Below, piece after piece: positions 44,273 through 51,014 of a DNA stretch of 64,000 bases. The DNA comes from Deltaproteobacteria bacterium (lineage in GTDB: Bacteria > Desulfobacterota > Desulfomonilia > UBA1062). The translations under genes and the position numbers were made by a program. How positions within the stretch are numbered: the first letter of the stretch is position 1; every line of letters begins with the position of its first letter. The notes under the pieces were generated by a model. That model was given only the letters and a program-made list of their open reading frames with translations. It did not search any database and was not told the origin of the DNA. The stretch spans positions 1 to 64,000 of the forward strand of contig JAGOOG010000005.1 of assembly GCA_017992605.1 (NCBI GenBank), given 5' to 3'.

Positions 44273-44824
44273 CTACCCCTTGATCACGACTTCGTTGTAT
44301 GCCCGTTCCATCGCCTTGAGATTCCGCTCGCCCAGCTTGGATCCGAACCGTTCCAGCAGCGGCCCCTTGATGTCATCGATCGATATGAGACCCGTCGCCT
44401 TGATGAATGCGCCGATCATGGTGGTGTTCACGATGGGCCTGCCCAGTTCCTCGATGGCTATCCGGTCGGCATCCACCGCGGCGATCCTGATGGCGGAACC
44501 CTTCGAGGTCTCGACCTCTCCCGGGGCCTTCCTCGTGTTCATGACGAGGACGCCGCCGTCCTTCATGCCCTCCGTGGGGTCGAGGAGGTCCACAAGTCCC
44601 GGGTCCAGGACCACCACCGCATCGGGATTGTAGACCTTGGCCCTGATGTTGATCTTGCGGTCGTCCACCCGGCAGAACGCCACCACCGGCGCGCCGCGGC
44701 GCTCCGGACCGAAGCTCGGAAAGGCCTGGGCGAACCTGCCCGTGTCGATGGCCGCGATCGCTATGAGCTCCGCCGATGTGACAGCACCCTGCCCCCCTCG
44801 CCCGTGGACCCTGATCTCAAGCAT
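44273..44824 (-). CDS. porG: 2-oxoacid (pyruvate):ferredoxin oxidoreductase, gamma subunit
   Basis: A 183-residue subunit with the family opening 'LEIRVHGRGGQGAVTSAELIA', 'FPSFGPERRGAPV' and 'NTTMIGAFIKATG'. It is the first gene of the por operon. The start at 44824 (MLEIRVHG) follows AGGAG by six bases; open codons back to 44908 run through the promoter and are not used. Confidence 0.95.
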   Translation of the reverse strand: MLEIRVHGRGGQGAVTSAELIAIAAIDTGRFAQAFPSFGPERRGAPVVAFCRVDDRKINIRAKVYNPDAVVVLDPGLVDLLDPTEGMKDGGVLVMNTRKAPGEVETSKGSAIRIAAVDADRIAIEELGRPIVNTTMIGAFIKATGLISIDDIKGPLLERFGSKLGERNLKAMERAYNEVVIKG

Positions 44825-44854
44825 ATGAACTCCTGTACGGGAATTGAATGGTGA

Positions 44855-44884
44855 TTCATAACATCCCTGAACGTATGCTGTCAA
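44855..44884 (-). promoter_or_regulatory. Promoter of the por operon
   Basis: On the minus strand TTGACA (44884-44879), 18-base spacer, TATGAA (44860-44855). One arm of an 8-bp inverted repeat (44872-44879) overlaps the upstream edge of the spacer. Confidence 0.55.
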
Positions 44885-44965
44885 GGCACTCGAGAGTCGA
44901 TGGACCATTCTTCGACCATGAAATCATCACGAGAAGAGAGAGAAAATTCTTAGAGATAGCATACG
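44872..44965. promoter_or_regulatory. Distant inverted repeat at the por promoter, possible LysR site
   Basis: CGTATGCT (44872-44879) and AGCATACG (44958-44965) are exact reverse complements, centres 86 bp apart (about eight helical turns). AGAGAT at 44952-44957, beside the distal arm, also occurs before the divergent promoter at 45933-45938. A LysR-type gene ends at 44981. Confidence 0.4.
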
Positions 44966-44980
44966 GCTCAATTCCGGATT

Positions 44981-45889
44981 CTACGAGGCCATTTCTATCT
45001 GCTTCCTGCGCTCCAGGATGAAGTCGAAGAATTTCATCATGAGCGGGGTGGACTTGCGCTTCCTGTTCCGCACCACGTAGAAGTCCCGGACCGTGTTCAG
45101 GTCCCGTATGGGCAGCGCCAGGAGCGTCTTGTTCTTCAGCTCGTTGAGGATGACGTTCCGGGAAAGCACCGCAACGCCGAGATTGGCCTCCACGGCCCGC
45201 TTGATGCCCTCGGACGAGCTCAGCTCCATGGTGACCTTCTTTTCGATCCCGTATCGCTTGAGGACATATTCGATGAGCCCCCTCGTGCCCGAGCCCTCCT
45301 CTCTGAGGATAATGGGCTCAGGTTCCGAGGAAAGGGTCTTCATGGTGAGATGATCCCGGTGTGCCCACCGGTGTCTGGGCGAGCAGACGATGACGAGCTC
45401 GTCCTTCATGAAGAACTCGGCCTGGAGGTCGGGGTGCTTGGGCGGTTCCTGCATGAAGGCGAAGTCGAGCTCCCCCTCTATGCACTGCTCCACCGCCTCC
45501 TGGCGGTTCTGAATGTGCAGCGATATCTCTGCCTTGGGGAAGAGCTCCTTGAACTCACCCAGAAACTTCGGCAGTACATACACGCCCACGGTACTGGACG
45601 CGCCCAGGACGATCCTGCCGACATCACCCGAGCCGAACTCGGTCATGACGGCATTGATCTCGTCGATGAGCCCGAGGAGCCTTTCAGAATACTCGAAGAA
45701 CACCTTCCCTGCATCGGTCAGCGTGATCTTGCGGTTGATGCGGTCAAAGAGGCGCACGTTGAGGGCATCCTCCAGGTCCTTGATCTGGATGCTCACCGAG
45801 GGCTGGGAGAGATGCATCTTCTTGGCGGTCTTGGTGATACTCAAGGTTTTCGCAGCGATATTGAAGATATGGACCTGGTGGATGTTCAT
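44981..45889 (-). CDS. LysR-family transcriptional regulator
   Basis: A 302-residue LTTR: N-terminal HTH ('NIHQVHIFNIAAKTLSITKTAKKMHLSQPSVSIQIKDLEDAL', residues 2-43) and a periplasmic-binding-type effector domain ('IVLGASSTVGVYVLPKFLGEFKELFPKAEISL'). It lies upstream of, and on the same strand as, the por operon across a 157-base gap, and divergent from the small RNA unit. CysL/CbbR-like. Candidate controller of por, itself and the small RNA. Confidence 0.92.
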   Translation of the reverse strand: MNIHQVHIFNIAAKTLSITKTAKKMHLSQPSVSIQIKDLEDALNVRLFDRINRKITLTDAGKVFFEYSERLLGLIDEINAVMTEFGSGDVGRIVLGASSTVGVYVLPKFLGEFKELFPKAEISLHIQNRQEAVEQCIEGELDFAFMQEPPKHPDLQAEFFMKDELVIVCSPRHRWAHRDHLTMKTLSSEPEPIILREEGSGTRGLIEYVLKRYGIEKKVTMELSSSEGIKRAVEANLGVAVLSRNVILNELKNKTLLALPIRDLNTVRDFYVVRNRKRKSTPLMMKFFDFILERRKQIEMAS

Positions 45890-45944
45890 CACGTACCTAC
45901 ACCATAATTTACTTTCGTCTAACATTATCATAAGAGATTTGTAT

Positions 45945-45974
45945 TTGACACGGCCAAAATCGCTCCAGTATAAA
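45945..45974 (+). promoter_or_regulatory. Strong promoter of the small RNA/leader unit
   Basis: Consensus TTGACA (45945-45950), 18-base spacer, TATAAA (45969-45974); predicted start near 45981. It points away from the lysR gene start at 45889. AGAGAT at 45933-45938 lies just upstream. Confidence 0.65.
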
Positions 45975-45980
45975 CGCCGG

Positions 45981-46061
45981 AGCCTATAGCATTTTTTTCA
46001 AGGGCTATAGACCTCCTTTTAGGCCCACTACCACCTCTTATTGAGTGGGCCCTTTTTTTTT
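45981..46061 (+). ncRNA. Candidate small RNA or smr-leader attenuator
   Basis: Between a near-consensus promoter and a perfect terminator lies about 80 nt with no start codon. A first stem pairs CTATAGC (45984-45990) with GCTATAG (46004-46010) over a U-rich loop. The single-stranded link carries GACCTCCTTTT (46010-46020), which contains an anti-Shine-Dalgarno CCTCC, and the terminator loop carries ACCACCTC. C/U-rich loops of this kind are common in sRNAs that mask ribosome sites. The Smr gene begins 16 bases past the terminator, without an evident Shine-Dalgarno, so attenuation of that gene is the alternative. Confidence 0.55.
46022..46061 (+). terminator. Intrinsic terminator of the small RNA unit
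   Basis: GGCCCACT (46022-46029) pairs perfectly with AGTGGGCC (46044-46051) around a 14-base loop, followed by C and nine T (46053-46061). A strong rho-independent terminator on the plus strand that no upstream plus-strand coding gene explains. Confidence 0.92.
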
Positions 46062-46076
46062 GCTAATGATCTATCC

Positions 46077-46784
46077 ATGAAGGATGACCATACCTTCAAC
46101 GCGCCCTTCACGAAGCTCAAGGACCTGAAGGTTGCTGCACGGAAGAAACCTCGGCAGGAGACTCCACGACAGACCCGGCCGGACCCTCGGCCGGGACCTG
46201 GGGCCCCAACGGACGAGACCTCCCTTTTCACGCAGGCAATGGATGGGGTCATGCCCCTGCCCAACGACCTGGTGGTGCCGGAGCCCCTGGACCAGGCCGC
46301 CGTCGTCCGGCAGGTACGAGACACCATGAAGCAGCAGGATCAGGAGGTCATGGATACGTTGCGGGCCCTTGTCACCGGGAAGAGCCGGTTCGACATCACC
46401 TGCACCGGGGAATACCTCGAGGGCCACGTGGTATCCCTCGACCCGAGGGTTCTCAGGCAGCTGAAATCAGGCGAATTCACCATACAGGCCCACCTTGACC
46501 TGCACGGTCTCGTCAAGGAGGTGGCGAGGACAACCCTGAACAGCTTCGTTCAGAATTCCCACGCCATGGGCTTCCGGTCTCTGCTCATCATCCACGGAAG
46601 GGGACTGAAGTCGGACACGGGACCGGTCCTGAAAGAGGGCGTCGTCAGGTGGCTCACCACCGGGACCCTCTCTCATCTGGTGCTGGCCTTCTGCTCGGCC
46701 AGGCCCTGCGACGGGGGCACCGGGGCCATGTATGTCCTGCTCAAGAAACGTCCCGTCAAATCCAGTTGGAAGAGACCTCGGTGA
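46077..46784 (+). CDS. Smr-domain (YdaL/MutS2-C type) protein
   Basis: A 235-residue protein: basic, proline-rich N-terminal part (about 20-50), helical linker, and a C-terminal Smr domain ('IQAHLDLHGLVKEVARTTLNSFVQN', 'LLIIHGRGLKSDTGPVLKEGVVRWL', 'GGTGAMYVLLK') with the DLHG and HGRG motifs of this endonuclease-type fold. Smr proteins cleave or bind nucleic acid, including stalled mRNAs. ATG at 46077 is used because upstream in-frame codons run through the terminator. No Shine-Dalgarno is visible. Confidence 0.9.
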   Translation: MKDDHTFNAPFTKLKDLKVAARKKPRQETPRQTRPDPRPGPGAPTDETSLFTQAMDGVMPLPNDLVVPEPLDQAAVVRQVRDTMKQQDQEVMDTLRALVTGKSRFDITCTGEYLEGHVVSLDPRVLRQLKSGEFTIQAHLDLHGLVKEVARTTLNSFVQNSHAMGFRSLLIIHGRGLKSDTGPVLKEGVVRWLTTGTLSHLVLAFCSARPCDGGTGAMYVLLKKRPVKSSWKRPR

Positions 46785-46798
46785 GAGGCCCGGGCATT

Positions 46799-47707
46799 TC
46801 AGGCCTGCGCCAGGTGCCCCAGCCTGATGAACAGCTCGGTGGCCGCGATGCGGAGATTGATGTTCTCGTGAGCACCGCGGCGCATGGAGCGTATGAGGTC
46901 CAGGACCTCCTCCAGCTCCGACAGGCCCGCATGCCTGAGATTTGCCAGTCTGAGCTCCTCGTTGACCACCCGGTCCGAACCGAGGCGGAGCACCATGATG
47001 TCCCTCACCACGGATTCCGCCTTCCCGAGCACCTCGGGGAGAAGATCCCATCCCTCCTGGTCGAAATATTTCCTGGCGAGCAGGGCCGGGTCGCCACCAG
47101 TGAGGAGACCGACGATCTCGCTGCGCATGAGGTCCGGTTCCGATGCCTCGCCCTGTCTCTGTCCCGCATACCGAGACCCATTCACGTCCGGCGAGGGGTC
47201 TCCATCTCCATGCCCTTCGCTGAAACGGACGAACTGGCACCGCGAAACCACGGTCGGCAGCAGAAGCTTGGGCCTGTGGCTGACCAGGATGATCACGGTA
47301 TGTCCCGGTGGTTCCTCGAGAGTTTTCAGCAGGGCGTTGGCGCTCTCCGTGTTGAGGCTCTCCGCCGGATCGATGATGATGCACTTGGTGCGGGCCTCGT
47401 AGGGCTTCAGCCCGATATCGGCGAGGATCTCTCGGATTTCGCCCACCTTTATCCACCTGGCCTCGGGATTCACCACGACGAGGTCAGGGTGGGTGCCCGA
47501 GATCGCCTTGATGCAGCTCGGACACGTTCCACAGGCGTCTCCTGTGTTCTCCGCACAATTCATGGCCCTGAAGAACTCCCTGGCCACGGTCATCTTTCCC
47601 TGGCCCGCCACGCCGGCGAACAGGAGGGCATGGGGGATTTTCCCGGATATGCAGTAACCGCGCAGAAGGTCCTTGGTACGGGAATGCCCCGGCACATCTT
47701 TCCACAT
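46799..47707 (-). CDS. holB: DNA polymerase III delta' subunit
   Basis: A 302-residue clamp-loader subunit with RuvB-like P-loop 'FAGVAGQGKMTVAREF', a zinc module ('NCAEN...CGTCPSC'), 'KCIIIDPAESLNTESANALLKTLEEPPGHTVIILVS' and 'LPTVVSRCQFVRF' (sensor/SRC motif). The first glycine-rich loop is intact, so nucleotide binding is possible. Works with DnaX and HolA in replisome clamp loading. Confidence 0.93.
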   Translation of the reverse strand: MWKDVPGHSRTKDLLRGYCISGKIPHALLFAGVAGQGKMTVAREFFRAMNCAENTGDACGTCPSCIKAISGTHPDLVVVNPEARWIKVGEIREILADIGLKPYEARTKCIIIDPAESLNTESANALLKTLEEPPGHTVIILVSHRPKLLLPTVVSRCQFVRFSEGHGDGDPSPDVNGSRYAGQRQGEASEPDLMRSEIVGLLTGGDPALLARKYFDQEGWDLLPEVLGKAESVVRDIMVLRLGSDRVVNEELRLANLRHAGLSELEEVLDLIRSMRRGAHENINLRIAATELFIRLGHLAQA

Positions 47708-47833
47708 GGGGGGGATTGTAGCCCATGGACGTCCTTGTTGGCAAACGGTCAGTGGAGGAGGGATCTTGTCGAAGGGCTGTGAAGAAGCCAGGGAACACTG
47801 GCACCAGCGCTCCCGGTGCCCTTAAGCCGCTCC

Positions 47834-47863
47834 TTGACTTCATGTGCTTTTTTCAGCTAAAAG
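47834..47863 (+). promoter_or_regulatory. Promoter candidate of the EF-G paralogue operon
   Basis: TTGACT (47834-47839), 18-base spacer, TAAAAG (47858-47863). GGGGAGG precedes the ATG at 47897. A 6-bp hairpin GGCACC/GGTGCC (47800-47820) lies upstream. Confidence 0.4.
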
Positions 47864-47896
47864 CCTTATTTCTAGATTTGGCTAAGGGGAGGATCG

Positions 47897-49981
47897 ATGA
47901 GAAAATATCGAACTGAGAATCTCAGGGATGTCATCATCATGTCGCAGTCCGGCGCAGGGAAAACATCCCTCGGCGAGGCATTCCTGTTCAACGCCAAGGC
48001 GACGTCACGCCTGGGCAAGGTGCTCGACGGCAATTCCGTTCTGGACTTCGAGCCCGAAGAGGTCAAGCGTCAGTCATCCATTTTCAGCGCACTGCATACC
48101 TTCAAGTGGAAGAATTCCGGGGTCGTCATGCTGGACACGCCCGGAGACAACAACTTCACCTCGGAGGCCATCCTGGGCCTGAAGTCGGCCGACAATGCAC
48201 TGTTCGTCATCGACGCCATCGATTCCATCAAGCCCTATTCAGAAAATCTCTGGAAACTCGCCGGCGAGGAAGGGGTCACCAGGACATGCTTCATCAACAA
48301 GATGGACAGGGAACGCGCAAACTTCGACCAGGTTCTCCAGGACATCACCGAGGTCTTCGAGATGAAGCCGCTGCCCCTGGTGCTGCCCATAGGCGCCGAG
48401 GAAAGCTTTGCCGGCGTGGTCGACGTGCTCAAGAAGAAGGCCTTCCTCTTTGAGAAGGACGGGTCGGGGGCCTTCAAGGAAGCCCCGGTGCCCGCCGACA
48501 TGGAGGACCAGCTCGAAGAGGTCTACGGCAAGGTCATCGAGGACCTGGCCGAGGTCGACGACGCACTCATGGAGAAGTACCTGGAAGGCGGAGAACTCTC
48601 CCAGGCCGAGCTCGACAGCGCCCTGTCCGCAGGCCTGGCCAGGGGCCTCTTCCTCCCGGTCTTCTGTGGTTCCGCACTGCTGAACATGGGCGTGCAGCCC
48701 CTCCTGGACTTCATGGTGTCCTCCTTCATCTCCCCCGACAGGAGGGCCATCCCCGCGCTGAAGAACAGCAAGGGCGAGACCAAGGAGTACAAGCCGTCGG
48801 AAGACCAGCCGTTCTGCGGATACGTGTTCAAGACCATGAGCGATCCCTACACCGGGACCATGAGCATCGTCCGGTGCCTTTCCGGAACGCTGAGCCCCGA
48901 CTCCAGCGCCTACAACGCGAGGAGCGAGATCAAGGAGCGCATAGGCTCGCTCATCATGCTGGAGGGGAAGGCGCAGAAGCCCCTCGAACTGGTGGGGCCC
49001 GGGGATATCTTCGCCGTCGCCAAGCTCAAGGAGACCAAGACCGGCGACACGCTCCTGTCCGAATCCATCCCCTTCACCCTGCCGAGCCCGGTCTTCCCGG
49101 AGCCCATCATGAACATGGCAGTGAGCCCCAAGACCAAGGCCGACGTCGAGAAGATCATGCCCGCCTTCCAGAAGATCATGGACGAGGATCCGGTCCTGAA
49201 GGTTTTCCGCGACGAGCAGACCGGCGAGTTCATCCTTTCGGGCCTCGGCCAGCTCCACATAGAGATAGCCGTGGACCGACTCAAGAGGAGGTACGGCGTC
49301 GAGGTGGACCTGAAGACCCCCAAGGTGCCCTACAAGGAGACCATCACCGCCAGCGCCGAGGTACAGGGCAAACACAAGAAGCAGACCGGCGGCCACGGCC
49401 AGTTCGGCGACTGCTGGCTCAGGATAGAGCCCCTGGAACGGGGGGCAGGCTTCGAGTTCGTCAATGCCATCGTGGGCGGCGTCATCCCCAGGCAGTACAT
49501 CCCGGCCATCGAAAAGGGCGTGATCGAGTCCATGCAGACAGGGCCCCTCACGGGCAACCCGGTCGTGGATATCAAGGTCACCGTGTATTTCGGCTCCTAT
49601 CACGAGGTTGACTCCTCCGAAATGGCCTTCAAGATCGCGGGCTCGCTGGCCTTCAAGAAGGCCATGGAACAGTGCAGACCCATCCTGCTGGAGCCCATCA
49701 TGAACATCGCCGTGACGGTGCCCGAAGAGTGCATGGGCGATGTCATGGGCGACCTCAACAGCCGCAGGGCGAAGATCGAGGGCATGAACGCCCGGGGCAA
49801 GTACCAGGAACTCAAGGCCCAGATTCCCCTGGCCGAGGTGCTTACCTACGCGGCCAGCCTCACGTCCATCACGTCGGGCAGAGGTACGTTCACCCTGAGC
49901 TTCTCGCATCTCGACCCGGTGCCGTACAACCTCCAGGACAAGATCATCGAGGAGGCAAGGGCGGCTCGGGATGGAAAATAA
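47897..49981 (+). CDS. Elongation factor G paralogue (EF-G-like subfamily)
   Basis: A 694-residue protein with EF-G domain order: GTPase domain, domain II, and domains III-V ('GHGQFGDCWLRIEPLERG', 'EPIMNIAVTVPEECMGDVMGDLNSRRAKIEGM'). G1 reads SQSGAGKTS (16-24), G4 is NKMD (134-137), but G3 is DTPGD (80-84): the GTPase-activating histidine of DTPGH is replaced by Asp84. The switch I RGITI motif is also lost ('VKRQSSIFS'). This is the EF-G-like group beside true FusA, role uncertain (translation-associated or ribosome recycling). First of a coupled run with the next two genes. Confidence 0.88.
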   Translation: MRKYRTENLRDVIIMSQSGAGKTSLGEAFLFNAKATSRLGKVLDGNSVLDFEPEEVKRQSSIFSALHTFKWKNSGVVMLDTPGDNNFTSEAILGLKSADNALFVIDAIDSIKPYSENLWKLAGEEGVTRTCFINKMDRERANFDQVLQDITEVFEMKPLPLVLPIGAEESFAGVVDVLKKKAFLFEKDGSGAFKEAPVPADMEDQLEEVYGKVIEDLAEVDDALMEKYLEGGELSQAELDSALSAGLARGLFLPVFCGSALLNMGVQPLLDFMVSSFISPDRRAIPALKNSKGETKEYKPSEDQPFCGYVFKTMSDPYTGTMSIVRCLSGTLSPDSSAYNARSEIKERIGSLIMLEGKAQKPLELVGPGDIFAVAKLKETKTGDTLLSESIPFTLPSPVFPEPIMNMAVSPKTKADVEKIMPAFQKIMDEDPVLKVFRDEQTGEFILSGLGQLHIEIAVDRLKRRYGVEVDLKTPKVPYKETITASAEVQGKHKKQTGGHGQFGDCWLRIEPLERGAGFEFVNAIVGGVIPRQYIPAIEKGVIESMQTGPLTGNPVVDIKVTVYFGSYHEVDSSEMAFKIAGSLAFKKAMEQCRPILLEPIMNIAVTVPEECMGDVMGDLNSRRAKIEGMNARGKYQELKAQIPLAEVLTYAASLTSITSGRGTFTLSFSHLDPVPYNLQDKIIEEARAARDGK

Positions 49982-50408
49982 CGGGTCAGACGCCTCCATC
50001 AGGAGCCTGTACCAGAAGATACAGACCATGTCGGTCTCGGAAAAGCTCGACCTTGCCCGCAAGGCCCCCAAGGAGGCCAGGTCCATCCTCATTCGGGACT
50101 CCAACAAGCTCGTCCAGCTGGCCGTGGTCAGCTCGCCGAAGATCACCGAGAGCGAGATCCTGGCCATCGCCTCCAGCCGCCAGGTGAACGACGATGTCCT
50201 CAAGGAGATCGGGATGAACAAGGATTGGCTGAGGAACTACCAGGTCAGGCTCGCCCTCGTGAACAACCCCAAGACCCCGCTCTCCATAGCCATGGCGCAG
50301 ATCACCTATCTCAATCAGCGTGACCTCGCCCTGCTGGCCAAGAGCAAGGGCGTCCCGCGCCCCATTGTGACGGCGGCCGAAGGCAGGCTCAGGGTGGTGA
50401 AGCGATGA
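49971..50408 (+). CDS. HEAT-like small conserved protein
   Basis: A 145-residue helical protein that overlaps the EF-G paralogue by 11 bases. Repeated helix-pair pattern: 'KLDLARKAPKEARSILIRDSNKLVQLAVVSSPKITESEILAIASSRQVNDDVLKEI ... NYQVRLALVNNPKTPLSIAMAQITYL'. This resembles leucine-rich variant/HEAT repeats seen in many Desulfobacterota proteins of unknown function. Translation is coupled to the neighbours on both sides (ATGA overlap with the next gene). Confidence 0.7.
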   Translation: MENNGSDASIRSLYQKIQTMSVSEKLDLARKAPKEARSILIRDSNKLVQLAVVSSPKITESEILAIASSRQVNDDVLKEIGMNKDWLRNYQVRLALVNNPKTPLSIAMAQITYLNQRDLALLAKSKGVPRPIVTAAEGRLRVVKR

Positions 50409-50896
50409 GACGGGCGGGGGTCCTGACCCTGAGCGACAAGGGTGCATCAGGCCAGCGCGAGGACAAGAGCGGCCCGGTCATCGAAGGGATCCTCACGGGC
50501 ATCGGCATATCCGTGGAGATCACGGAGGTCATCCCCGACGAGATCGACCTCATCAGGCATCGTCTCGAACACTGGTGCGACGAGAAGGCCCTCGACCTCA
50601 TCGTCACCACCGGCGGCACAGGGCTCTCCCCCCGGGATGTCACCCCCGACGCCACGCTGTTGGTCGTCGACAGGCGTATCCCCGGCATGGAAGAAGTGAT
50701 GCGCGCCGAGAGCCTCAAGAAGACCCCCCATGCCATGATATCGCGGGCAGTGGTGGGAGCCAGGAAGCACACCCTCATCGTCAATCTCCCTGGGAGCCCC
50801 AAGGCTGCCAGGGAATGCCTCGAAGCCATCATCCCTGCCCTGCCTCACGCCCTCGAGAAGCTCGGCGGGGACATGAGCGAATGCGCCCAGGAGTAG
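50405..50896 (+). CDS. MogA/MoaB-family molybdenum cofactor protein
   Basis: The 163-residue protein has the MoCF-binding fold motifs 'GVLTLSDKGASGQREDKSGPVI', 'IVTTGGTGLSPRDVTPDAT' and 'LPGSPKAARECL'. It adenylylates molybdopterin before metal insertion. Overlaps the preceding gene by four bases. Length fits the single-domain MogA/MoaB class. Confidence 0.92.
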   Translation: MRRAGVLTLSDKGASGQREDKSGPVIEGILTGIGISVEITEVIPDEIDLIRHRLEHWCDEKALDLIVTTGGTGLSPRDVTPDATLLVVDRRIPGMEEVMRAESLKKTPHAMISRAVVGARKHTLIVNLPGSPKAARECLEAIIPALPHALEKLGGDMSECAQE

Positions 50897-50969
50897 CACG
50901 CCGGAGTTCCTCCCTGCGTCTGAACGCAAAAATAAAGTTTTTTTCCGCACATGCCGTAATAAAGGTATC

Positions 50970-50991
50970 GGAACACAGCGACTGCTGTTCC
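50970..50991 (+). other. Hairpin in the leader of the PilZ-methyltransferase gene
   Basis: GGAACA-CAG and CTG-C-TGTTCC form a 9-bp stem with one bulged C (50970-50991), 24 bases before the GTG start at 51015 and directly before AAAGGAGAGG. TAATAA at 50957-50962 may be the -10. A weak hairpin-plus-T-tract (TGCGT/ACGCA, then TTTTTTT at 50937-50943) follows the mogA-like gene. Confidence 0.35.
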
Positions 50992-51014
50992 AACGTCGTC
51001 AAAAGGAGAGGTGA

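Noticed and set aside
46041-46076. TTG start for the Smr gene inside the terminator
   Set aside because: It would translate the terminator stem and T-tract (GPFFFAN); the ATG at 46077 begins the family-like sequence.
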